Source: Thermodesulfobacteriales bacterium (GTDB lineage Bacteria > Desulfobacterota_D > UBA1144 > Nemesobacterales > UBA2774). From it: DNA of 15,936 nucleotides. The notes beneath the pieces were generated by a model. That model ran no database searches, was not told the DNA's origin, and was given only the letters and a program-made list of their open reading frames with translations. Below, piece after piece: positions 1-6,004 of the stretch. The stretch's first letter is position 1; each line of letters starts with the position of its first letter. Made by a program: the position numbers and the translations under genes. The stretch covers positions 1-15,936 of the forward strand of contig SPCL01000041.1 in NCBI GenBank assembly GCA_004525335.1. The letters run 5' to 3'.

Positions 1-9
1 GATTTATAG

Positions 10-459
10 CTAACCCTCAAGCATTTCTTTTACTATCTTGTTTACTATAGAACCGTCAGCCTTGCCCTTGACCTTTGGAATTAAGGCTTTCATTACTTTT
101 CCTATATCTTTCATGCTCTCGGCCTGGGTTTCTTCAACGGCAGATTTTACAACATCCCTTATTTCGTCCTCGCTCATCTGCTGAGGCATATACTTCATTA
201 AAATTTCTATCTCTGCTTTTTCCTGATCTGCAGCATCTGGTCTGTTTGCCTTTTCAAATTCCCGAACTGCGTCTCTGCGCTTTTTAATCTCCGCTCCAAC
301 CACGCTGATTACAACTTCATCCGTAAGTGCTTCTTTTTTGTTGTCTATCTCTTTATTTTTTAATGCAGCTTGAAGCATACGCAAAACAGATAGTTCAAGT
401 GTTTTTTTATTCCTAAGTGCGTTTTTTAAATCCTCAGGTATTTGTTCTTTTAATCCCAT
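10..459 (-). CDS. GatB/YqeY domain protein
   Basis: YqeY-like protein of 149 residues from the chosen start. It is helical and charged throughout, with the family opening MGLKEQIPEDLKNALRNK followed by LSVLRMLQAALKN, and a C-terminal helical bundle ending in a VKGKADGSIVNKIVKEML-type segment. The family is homologous to the C-terminal tail domain of GatB, the tRNA-dependent amidotransferase subunit, where that domain contacts tRNA. The free-standing YqeY protein has no firmly established role. Start choice: an ATG at 465 lies directly against a GGAG motif, too close to be used, whereas the in-frame ATG at 459 is six bases from the same GGAG and matches the usual family start. It follows hpt on the same strand with a 65-base gap and no visible terminator, so the two may be cotranscribed. 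The rpsU, dnaG and rpoD genes that often flank yqeY are not in the window. Confidence 0.9.
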   Translation of the reverse strand: MGLKEQIPEDLKNALRNKKTLELSVLRMLQAALKNKEIDNKKEALTDEVVISVVGAEIKKRRDAVREFEKANRPDAADQEKAEIEILMKYMPQQMSEDEIRDVVKSAVEETQAESMKDIGKVMKALIPKVKGKADGSIVNKIVKEMLEG

Positions 460-524
460 TTTCATCTCCGTATTATTAATTGTCTTTTAGTTTAACTGGA
501 AGAAAGGCTTAATATAATAATTGG

Positions 525-1055
525 TTACTCAACTACATATATATCAGGAAGATTACGACCTTGCTCAGCAAAATCTGTTCCATATCCAACCACAAACTTA
601 TCATCGATCTCAAATCCAACATAATCAGCATTTATTCTGCTCTCTCTAGGCTTCTTTTTGTTCAGTAAAGTACAAATTTTAAATGATGCAGGCTTCTTAG
701 AAAGAATATGATCTCTAATGAATTCTAGAGTCGCCCCGGTATCCAATAAATCTTCGACTAAGAGCACGTCTCTATTTATAATAGGTATGCCTAAGTCTGT
801 TACAAGCTCTACTTCCCCCGGATTCATTTCGTTTTTATAACTCGAGACCCTAATAAAATCGATCTCTGTTTTGAGTTCTATACTCCTTATTAAGTCAGCT
901 ACAAAGATAAAGCCTCCTTTAAGTATGCCTATAATTAGAAGGTTTTTACCTGCATAATCTTCAGTTATTTGTTTTCCAAGTTCGCCCACTCGTTTAGATA
1001 TTTCAGATGAGCTTATGAGTATATTGAGTTCTCGCCCATTAATTTCTTTTAGCAT
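525..1055 (-). CDS. hpt: Hypoxanthine phosphoribosyltransferase
   Basis: Purine salvage enzyme that joins hypoxanthine (often guanine too) to PRPP, giving IMP or GMP in the cytoplasm. The 176-residue length is normal for bacterial Hpt. The PRPP-binding signature is clear at residues 97-110 (VLLVEDLLDTGATL, with acidic pair E101-D102 and D105-T106-G107). The pyrophosphate loop lies around ILKGGFIF (44-51), and the flexible-loop SSYKNEM segment is at 71-77. The C-terminal YVGFEIDDKFVVGYGTDF block carries the lysine and aromatic residues expected to bind the purine ring. The ATG at 1055 has no obvious Shine-Dalgarno sequence. A TATAAT hexamer on the minus strand (1073-1078) is a candidate -10 element, but no good -35 is seen. 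The gene is divergent from tyrS and upstream of the yqeY-like gene. Confidence 0.93.
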   Translation of the reverse strand: MLKEINGRELNILISSSEISKRVGELGKQITEDYAGKNLLIIGILKGGFIFVADLIRSIELKTEIDFIRVSSYKNEMNPGEVELVTDLGIPIINRDVLLVEDLLDTGATLEFIRDHILSKKPASFKICTLLNKKKPRESRINADYVGFEIDDKFVVGYGTDFAEQGRNLPDIYVVE

Positions 1056-1125
1056 GAATTTTAGTTTATATGATTATAGAAAGCTGACAATTAAAGTTGT
1101 TTTATTGCTCTAAGGTTGCCTGCCA

Positions 1126-1153
1126 TTGACTAAAGGCGCTGATATTCTATATT
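1126..1153 (+). promoter_or_regulatory. Sigma-70 type promoter for tyrS
   Basis: TTGACT at 1126-1131 and TATATT at 1148-1153 are separated by 16 bases, each matching the sigma-70 consensus at five of six positions. Transcription would begin near 1160, leaving a leader of about 30 bases before the tyrS start. That leader is far too short for a T-box, so the Gram-positive style of tRNA-sensing control is not expected here. Confidence 0.65.
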
Positions 1154-1190
1154 TTTTAGCGATAAAGTTTCCCAATAAATATGAGGTGTT

Positions 1191-2405
1191 TTGAAATTGA
1201 GTTTTAAGAACCCACAAGAGCAGTTAGAGATTATAAAGCGCGGTACCGCCGAAATTATTTCAGAAGAAGAACTTTTAGCGAAGCTTAAAATATCCGCAGA
1301 AACAAATGAGCCCCTAAGAATTAAAGCAGGATTCGATCCTACTGCTCCGGATCTCCACCTGGGTCACTGTGTGCTATTAAAGAAGTTAAGAGAATTTCAG
1401 AATCTCGGCCACACGGTGATGTTCCTCATTGGGGACTTCACAGCTATGATTGGTGATCCCTCTGGAAGATCAGAAACAAGACCCCCACTTACGCAAGCGC
1501 AGGTTAAGGAAAATTCCGAAACATACGAACGGCAAGTCTTTAAGATACTCTACCGCGAAAAGACTGAAGTCGTGTTTAACTCCAAATGGCTTGGTAAGAT
1601 GAGCGCGGCAGAATTGATTAAACTCTCCGCTCTAGAGAATGTAGCCCGTATGCTGGAAAGAGATGATTTTGAAAAGCGCTATAAAAGCGGAGTACCCATT
1701 TCGATAAATGAATTCTTATATCCACTTATCCAGGCCTACGACTCAGCAGAAATGAAAGCAGATGTAGAGTTTGGCGGTACAGACCAAACCTTTAATATAC
1801 TCCTTGGGCGAGATGTACAGAGACATTTCGGCCAGCAACCGCAAATCGCTATTTTATTGCCAATATTAGAGGGGCTCGACGGGGTAAGGAAGATGTCCAA
1901 ATCCCTTAACAACTATATTGCTGTTGATGACAGCGCGGTCGACATTTTCGGAAAAGTAATGTCTATTTCAGATGATTTGATGTGGCGTTACTATGAACTC
2001 TTAACGTACCGAACGGATGAAGAAATTAAGGAGCTAAAATCCGCGCATCCCATGGATGCGAAAAAGGCTCTGGCTTTTGAATTAACATCCTGGCTTCAGG
2101 GAGAAGAAGAAGCAAGTAAAGCAAAAGAAGATTTTGATACAAAGTTTTCAACCAGAGAGTTTCCTGAGGACGCAAGAGAAGTTCAGCTAGAAAAAAATGA
2201 AGCCAGAACGGTGCTTGATTTGGTTGTGGAGTCTTCTGCTAGCCTACAGAGTAGGGGAGAGGCTAAAAGGTTAATAATCCAAGGCGGACTTAGCATCGAT
2301 GGAGAGAAAGTCTCTGATATTAATGCACTCGCTCCTGATTCAGACACTCATCAGCTTAAAATCGGCAAAAAGGAATTTGTGTTAGTAAAAATAGAAGCAA
2401 GTTAG
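1191..2405 (+). CDS. tyrS: Tyrosine--tRNA ligase
   Basis: Class I aminoacyl-tRNA synthetase that activates tyrosine with ATP and charges tRNA-Tyr; 404 residues, normal length. The adenylate-binding signature is HLGH (56-59) within DPTAPDLHLGH, placing it with the HLGH variant (TyrZ-like, Haemophilus/Pseudomonas type) rather than the longer E. coli K-12 TyrS type. The second signature KMSKS is at 234-238. The tyrosine-site region IQAYDSAEMKADVEFGGTDQ is intact, and an S4-like RNA-binding domain occupies about 342-404. The start is TTG at 1191, preceded by GAGGTG. The ATG at 1181 runs into a stop after eight codons and is not usable. The final codons and the TAG stop lie inside the region complementary to the RNase P RNA P1 helix, so this 3' end is doubly constrained. 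Confidence 0.96.
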   Translation: MKLSFKNPQEQLEIIKRGTAEIISEEELLAKLKISAETNEPLRIKAGFDPTAPDLHLGHCVLLKKLREFQNLGHTVMFLIGDFTAMIGDPSGRSETRPPLTQAQVKENSETYERQVFKILYREKTEVVFNSKWLGKMSAAELIKLSALENVARMLERDDFEKRYKSGVPISINEFLYPLIQAYDSAEMKADVEFGGTDQTFNILLGRDVQRHFGQQPQIAILLPILEGLDGVRKMSKSLNNYIAVDDSAVDIFGKVMSISDDLMWRYYELLTYRTDEEIKELKSAHPMDAKKALAFELTSWLQGEEEASKAKEDFDTKFSTREFPEDAREVQLEKNEARTVLDLVVESSASLQSRGEAKRLIIQGGLSIDGEKVSDINALAPDSDTHQLKIGKKEFVLVKIEAS

Positions 2406-2782
2406 CCTATAAGCCGAATTCTGTCTTGGACAATCATTCATCTGGGACGCTCATTACTGAGCGCCTCAAGCAACATACCCGGAAGCTCAAGACGAGCAGC
2501 CTCGTTTTTCCTAAGAAAAAGCACTTCCCTATTTTGTCTTTCTCCAAGCGGGGTTTACCGTGCCGCACCTTGTCACCAATGTGCGCGGTAGTCTCTTACA
2601 CTGCCTTTTCACCCTTACCGGCTCTTCTATTAAGAAGAACTTAGGCGGTTTGTTTTCTGTGGCACTTTCCGTTGCCTCACGACACCTGGGTGTTACCCAG
2701 CGCTACGCCCTGTGGAGTTCGGACTTTCCTCCAGTCCTTGCAACTAGTGCAAAAACCAGCGATTGCCCGGCTCACTTGCTTC
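2394..2782 (-). ncRNA. rnpB: RNase P RNA, bacterial class A
   Basis: Catalytic RNA of ribonuclease P, which removes the 5' leader of precursor tRNAs. Read on the minus strand it contains, in order, the conserved GGAGGAAAGTCC core block (about 2735), GGTAACACCC, ACAGAAAACAAACCGCC, GGTAAGGGTGAAA, GGCACGGTAAACCCCG, AGATGAATGATTGTCC and ACAGAATTCGGCTTATAGG. P1 is formed by GAAGCAAGT-G-AGCC at 2769-2782 pairing with GGCT-A-ACTTGCTTC at 2394-2407. P2 pairs GGGCAATC with GATTGTCC. P18 is a stem capped by a GUAA tetraloop. The L15 GGU that binds the tRNA 3' CCA is present at 2477-2479. Length is about 389 nt, usual for class A. The 5' end is three bases past the rnhA stop codon and the 3' end overlaps the tyrS stop. 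Exact ends are inferred from P1 and may shift by a few bases. Confidence 0.96.
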
Positions 2783-2784
2783 TA

Positions 2785-3267
2785 TTATAAAGGATATTCG
2801 TCGATTGCCAGGTTTGCAAGTCTATCTGCATCCCTGTTCTGTTCTCTTGGGATGTGTTGAATGGAAATATTTTTGTAGTTTCCAAATAACTTCTTAGCTT
2901 CTTTGTTAAGCAGGATGATTTCAGGATGCTTTACTTTCCACACACCGTTTACTTGATTAGCTACTAAAAGTGAGTCAGTAAATATCTTTATTTTGTTGTT
3001 TTTGAGGTCCAGTGCAGATTCGAGTGCTGTAATTAATGCAGTGTATTCTGCTTGATTATTAGTTTTGGTTCCGAGATATTTGGTTATTTCACGGTCTTCT
3101 AGTTCAGCACCCCTAATGAAGACACCTATGCCGGATTCTCCAGGGTTTCCCCTGGCCGCACCGTCTATAAATATCTCTATCAGATTTTTCTTGTCGGAAG
3201 GAATTGGTAAATTACCCTGTTTTAGCTTCACTGTTCTCTTCATTTTTAGAGTTTTCTTCATCTTCAC
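2785..3267 (-). CDS. rnhA: Ribonuclease HI family protein
   Basis: RNase H fold nuclease expected to cut the RNA strand of RNA:DNA hybrids using two metal ions. The four catalytic carboxylates are visible: D35 in IFIDGAARGNPG, E74 in TNNQAEY, D98 in IFTDS and D148 in NRDADRLAN. The protein has 160 residues, including a lysine-rich N-terminal extension. The start shown is a GTG at 3267. Internal starts at 3261, 3243 and 3231 are possible and none has a decisive ribosome-binding site. The core fold only begins near residue 28, so a later start would lose nothing essential. With the start shown, the gene overlaps the 3' end of the zinc-ribbon gene by 56 bases, which implies translational coupling. 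Its stop codon is immediately followed by rnpB, so RNase P RNA could be released from the same transcript. Confidence 0.92.
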   Translation of the reverse strand: MKMKKTLKMKRTVKLKQGNLPIPSDKKNLIEIFIDGAARGNPGESGIGVFIRGAELEDREITKYLGTKTNNQAEYTALITALESALDLKNNKIKIFTDSLLVANQVNGVWKVKHPEIILLNKEAKKLFGNYKNISIQHIPREQNRDADRLANLAIDEYPL

Positions 3268-3961
3268 AGTAGAGAATTTTTAGACAGCTTGGGCATTGAA
3301 TAATTCTAGTCAGAGTTAATATCTCATTAAAAAGCTGTGCAGGGATATTCATATAGCATCCGGTACATACTTCGTTTTTTGCGATGGCAAGTACTTCACC
3401 ATTGTTCTTCTTTAGTATCTTTTCATAAAGAGGAAGTATTTCCGGATTCAGTGCTTGTACTCTCTGTTTCTTTTCTTGAACCTTGGGTTCATATGAAGTC
3501 TTTACTTCTTCTAACTCTAATTGATATTCGCCTATCTTTTCTTGATATTCAGATTCCATGCTAGCTAACTTCTCGGTTTTTTCTGCAATTTCTTTTTCTA
3601 GCTTCTCTATTTTTTCCATTTCATTGAGAAGTTTTTCTTCATGATCTGAGTTTAGTCTTTTTATTTCTGTAATTTCTTTCTGGAGCGCCTGGTATTCTTT
3701 ATGGGTTTTTATTTCAAATAGTTTTGCTTCAGATTTTTTAATGCTTTCTTCGTTTAAACTGATTCCATTTTCTAACTCAGTTCTAACTTTTATGAGTTCT
3801 TCTTTCTTGTTGTTAAGAATTAGTAATGATTCTTTTGAGGATTCAAGTTTTTCTTCTAAAGCTGATATTTTATTCGGATATTCTGTTAGGTGTACTTCTA
3901 ATTTGCTGAGCTCCAAATCAATTTGCTGGAGCGCCTCGAGAACTAATATTTGTTCTCTCAT
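3212..3961 (-). CDS. Coiled-coil protein with C4-type zinc ribbon
   Basis: A 249-residue protein of the zf-RING_7 / DUF164 type. Residues 1-170 are almost entirely long coiled coil, rich in Glu, Lys and Leu. Residues 195-232 form a treble-clef zinc ribbon with C199-x2-C202 and C223-x2-C226, plus an extra C232. The acidic tail 233-245 (EDEENSKNEENSE) is read in another frame as the basic N-terminus of RNase HI. The function is not established. Members often sit beside RNase H and Nif3-like genes, as in actinobacteria (from memory), hinting at a nucleic-acid role. The ATG at 3961 has a strong GGAGG six bases upstream. It lies 149 bases downstream of the tRNA gene on the same strand, with no clear terminator between, so tRNA, this gene, rnhA and rnpB could share transcription. 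Confidence 0.9.
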   Translation of the reverse strand: MREQILVLEALQQIDLELSKLEVHLTEYPNKISALEEKLESSKESLLILNNKKEELIKVRTELENGISLNEESIKKSEAKLFEIKTHKEYQALQKEITEIKRLNSDHEEKLLNEMEKIEKLEKEIAEKTEKLASMESEYQEKIGEYQLELEEVKTSYEPKVQEKKQRVQALNPEILPLYEKILKKNNGEVLAIAKNEVCTGCYMNIPAQLFNEILTLTRIIQCPSCLKILYCEDEENSKNEENSEAKTG

Positions 3962-4110
3962 TTATACCTCCATAATTTATCGACCCTAGATTTTAGTTTA
4001 ATATACTGAGTTGAACTTCTTTGGATTGAAGAAATAGCTAAATTGTGAGTAACTGAGCTGTGTCTTATCTCTTTTTGTCTGTCCATAAAATCGTAAAAAA
4101 CATTAAAATA

Positions 4111-4184
4111 TGGGCCCACCCGGACTCGAACCAGGGACCAACGGATTATGAGTCCGCCGCTCTAACCAACTGAGCTATGGGCCC
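4111..4184 (-). tRNA. tRNA-Ile2 (anticodon CAU, probably lysidine-modified)
   Basis: A complete 74-nt cloverleaf on the minus strand: acceptor stem GGGCCCA/TGGGCCC, D stem GCTC/GAGC, anticodon stem GCGGA/TCCGT with loop CTCATAA (anticodon CAT), variable loop TGGTC, T stem CCTGG/CCGGG with TTCGAGT loop, and discriminator A. CAU could mean methionine or AUA-reading isoleucine. The C4-G69 and C5-G68 pairs are those used by TilS in E. coli tRNA-Ile2, and the TTGGTC variable region also resembles E. coli ileX, so Ile2 is favoured. Elongator tRNA-Met remains possible. It lacks initiator features. CCA is not encoded: the bases after the discriminator are TATTTTAA, so a CCA-adding enzyme is required. 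Confidence 0.93.
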
Positions 4185-4212
4185 TCAGCATAATAATTTT
4201 AGCAAATTTACT

Positions 4213-4241
4213 ATTGTAGATAACTATCCCGGCCTTGTCAA
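4213..4241 (-). promoter_or_regulatory. Promoter of the tRNA gene
   Basis: On the minus strand a perfect TTGACA (4236-4241) is followed after exactly 17 bases by TACAAT (4213-4218). Transcription would start near 4206, about 20 bases before the mature tRNA 5' end, giving a short leader for RNase P to remove. This is the best-matching promoter in the window, as expected for a stable RNA. A TTCAGC/GCTGAA inverted repeat at 4246-4265 lies just upstream and may separate it from transglycosylase transcription. Confidence 0.8.
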
Positions 4242-4353
4242 TGAATTCAGCGAAAATCGGCTGAAATAGTCCGTATTTGGTAGTTTGTAAACCTTGGAAT
4301 TGAAGTTTTGTTCTGAGGGAATTATACATTATGCAGGAAAACTTAGCTACATT

Positions 4354-5229
4354 TTACCTGCTGGCAGCATAATTCTTTGCTTTGAGATGTTTGTAGTACT
4401 CAAGTACTTTTGCAATATAATTAGTTGTTTCCGGATAAGGTGGTATTGTGAACCCGTGTTTGATTACGGAACCCTTGCCGGCATTATAAGCGGCAAGAGA
4501 CAATTTGAGGTCCCCATCAAAATAATCTAATAAATCTTTTAGGTATCGAACCCCGCCCTCCATATTTTCCTTAGCATCAAAAGGGTCTTCAACGCCATAA
4601 TCACTTGCAGTTGAAGGGATTAGCTGCATCATTCCCTGGGCGTTCTTTGGAGAAACAGCATCAGGATTAAAGTTGGATTCTGCTTTTATTACAGCTTTTA
4701 CAAGATATGGATCAACTTTGTGCTTTTCGCTAATTAATATTATATCTCTATCATATTCAGTAATAAATCCATTTGATAGATTCGCACCGCTTCCAGGCCT
4801 TCTTATTTTATATTTTGCCAGTGAGGCACGGTTAAATACCACAGTTGGCATTTTGTTGTCGCACTCAAGAGTCTCAATAGTTCCCGATCTCTCAATGAGA
4901 ATCATGCAATTTGCAATCTCGAGTATTTTAATGTTTTCTGATTTTACAAGTTCAAGCCTGTCGCCTTCAACATATTTCCCAAGCTCACCAGTAACCGGGT
5001 TTTTAATTAATGCTTTAGTTGTCTTTCCATTTGTTATTGTTCCTAATATAACAAGCTGCAAGTTGGATTTTGAAACCTCAACTGACAGTAATTCATTCTC
5101 CCGGGTCTCATATTCAGGCTGAGTTCCATCATCCGCAAAAGAGCCGTAAGTATCGACAGAATACGATGTTCCTGTAAGGGATAATATAAAGATTGGGATA
5201 ACTAGTAAAAACAACAGGTCTTTATTCAT
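4354..5229 (-). CDS. Secreted SLT-domain lytic transglycosylase with GspC/PilP-like N-terminal domain
   Basis: Residues 1-24 (from the ATG at 5229) are a Sec signal peptide with a FLLVIPIFILSL core. Residues 160-285 are a Slt70/MltE-like transglycosylase domain: catalytic Glu184 in AVIKAESNFNPDAVSP, then AQGMMQLIPSTASDYG, GGVRYLKDLLDYF and LSLAAYNAGKGSV. Such enzymes cleave peptidoglycan glycan strands with formation of 1,6-anhydro-MurNAc. Residues about 55-124 (LVILGTITN..ALIKNP..GKYVEGDRLE..KILEIANCMILIERSG..E.L) follow the beta-strand pattern of the GspC homology-region/PilP domain of type II secretion and type IV pilus systems. This second call is by pattern only. A TTG twelve bases upstream is an alternative start, but ATG fits the signal peptide better. 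A weak TTGTTT-18-TATATT promoter is at 5263-5292. The gene is monocistronic by context. Confidence 0.9.
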   Translation of the reverse strand: MNKDLLFLLVIPIFILSLTGTSYSVDTYGSFADDGTQPEYETRENELLSVEVSKSNLQLVILGTITNGKTTKALIKNPVTGELGKYVEGDRLELVKSENIKILEIANCMILIERSGTIETLECDNKMPTVVFNRASLAKYKIRRPGSGANLSNGFITEYDRDIILISEKHKVDPYLVKAVIKAESNFNPDAVSPKNAQGMMQLIPSTASDYGVEDPFDAKENMEGGVRYLKDLLDYFDGDLKLSLAAYNAGKGSVIKHGFTIPPYPETTNYIAKVLEYYKHLKAKNYAASR

Positions 5230-5375
5230 ATAGGCGTGCAACTCAATACAATATAGGTTCAGAATATATGATTACCCCTGAAAAGTAAACAATTAAAATC
5301 TGAGTTCATATTTCCATTGCGGAGGGTGTTTGTTCGTATAAATAATTGTGATAAATCCGGAGTTTGTATATTAGA

Positions 5376-5419
5376 AAGAGCTATGGCTGGTTTAACAGCA
5401 CATAGCTCTTGTATTTTTT
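5376..5419 (+). terminator. Strong hairpin terminator, better on the plus strand
   Basis: AAGAGCTATGGCTG (5376-5389) pairs with CAGC-A-CATAGCTCTT (5396-5410): 14 base pairs with one bulged A and the six-base loop GTTTAA, followed on the plus strand by GTATTTTTT. On the minus strand the hairpin is followed only by TCTAATAT, a poor U-tract. It lies about 40 bases past the stop of the minus-strand DUF35 gene and may end that transcript. The better orientation faces plus-strand transcription, where no gene is visible upstream. Confidence 0.7.
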
Positions 5420-5461
5420 AAAATTGATTTTTCTAAGTTTATTTAAAACAAAAGTTTCGTT

Positions 5462-5881
5462 TTACTTCTTTTTAATAGGGTAGAACTTGTAAGATTTAAC
5501 CTCTTTGCCGTCTTTCGTTTTTTTAACAGTACCTAGTGTGACACCCATTGTCTCGCCAATTATAAGACTTTCAGGGTCCTCAACTTCAACCTGAGCCATA
5601 ACCCTTACCCCCTCCGGGAAATCAACTAAAGCCAGAGCATAAGGTACAGGGAATTCCGGCATACTTCTTCTTACCACTGTGAAGGAATGAAGCTCGCCTT
5701 CAGCGCTTATCATTTTCTCTTCTATTTCGTCTGAAAAACTTATAGGGTCAGCCATGTATTTTGGAAATGTCCAATTGTCGGATTCTTTTGAATATCCTCC
5801 AACTAGTCTTACTTTGCCGGCATCATCAAACGCGAATAATTCGGGAAACATTACCTCTTCATTTTCTAAATTCTGAGCCAT
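5462..5881 (-). CDS. DUF35 OB-fold protein lacking the zinc-ribbon cysteines
   Basis: A 139-residue protein resembling the Zn-ribbon/OB-fold family (COG1545, DUF35) that commonly partners thiolases or ketoacyl synthases. The OB-fold half is typical: GELHSFTVVRRSMPEFPVPYALALVDFPEGVRVMAQVE, then LIIGETMGVTLGTVKKTKDGKEVKSYKFYP. The N-terminal part keeps the spacing LVGGYSKESDNWTFPK, where family members read LxGxxCxxCGxxxFPP. Both cysteines of that pair are replaced, and the whole protein contains no cysteine, so it cannot form the zinc rubredoxin knuckle. No thiolase is encoded nearby. The start ATG at 5881 has AAGGAG eleven bases upstream. Its role is probably acyl-CoA or lipid related by family, but this is uncertain. 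Confidence 0.82.
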   Translation of the reverse strand: MAQNLENEEVMFPELFAFDDAGKVRLVGGYSKESDNWTFPKYMADPISFSDEIEEKMISAEGELHSFTVVRRSMPEFPVPYALALVDFPEGVRVMAQVEVEDPESLIIGETMGVTLGTVKKTKDGKEVKSYKFYPIKKK

Positions 5882-5967
5882 AACTGCAATATCTCCTTAG
5901 GGAAATTTAATCTGGGATATATATTACATCTATTTTTAATTAAGTCTAGAGTTTGGTATGGGTGCGT

Positions 5968-5996
5968 TTGTAAACGTTTTAAAATCTTTGTAGAAT
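5968..5996 (+). promoter_or_regulatory. Promoter for thiD, near-leaderless
   Basis: TTGTAA (5968-5973) and TAGAAT (5991-5996) are separated by 17 bases. Transcription would begin around 6003-6004, only one or two bases before the thiD ATG at 6005. The -35 lies within the short palindrome CGTTT-GT-AAACG (5965-5976), a possible repressor site. No TPP riboswitch can fit in such a leader. Confidence 0.5.
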
Positions 5997-6004
5997 AGAA
6001 ACCC

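Noticed and set aside
1056..1190. T-box leader before tyrS
   Set aside because: The promoter leaves only about 30 bases of leader and no T-box or antiterminator motif is present.
2461..2520. Apparent lack of the L15 GGU motif in the RNase P RNA
   Set aside because: A first alignment placed L15 at ACGAGGCTGC. Realigning with P16 as GGAAG/CTTCC puts L15 at CCGGGTATG, which contains GGU, so the motif is present.
2390..2786. Near-perfect inverted repeats about 390 bases apart, resembling the ends of a small mobile element
   Set aside because: They are the two strands of the RNase P RNA P1 helix; the content between them is rnpB, with no transposase or target-site duplication.
2784..2789. TATAAT as the -10 box of rnpB
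   Set aside because: It ends one base before the expected 5' end of the RNA; a -10 box needs about seven bases of spacing.
2426..2860. Three plus-strand open frames of 62-76 codons between tyrS and rnhA
   Set aside because: They are antisense to the RNase P RNA, have no family resemblance or ribosome-binding sites, and are explained by the conserved ribozyme sequence.
4111..4184. Calling the CAU tRNA an initiator or elongator tRNA-Met
   Set aside because: Initiator features are missing and the C4-G69/C5-G68 pairs and variable loop favour tRNA-Ile2. Elongator Met is not fully excluded.
5882..6004. TPP riboswitch upstream of thiD
   Set aside because: No conserved thi-box sequences are visible and the apparent promoter leaves no room for a leader.
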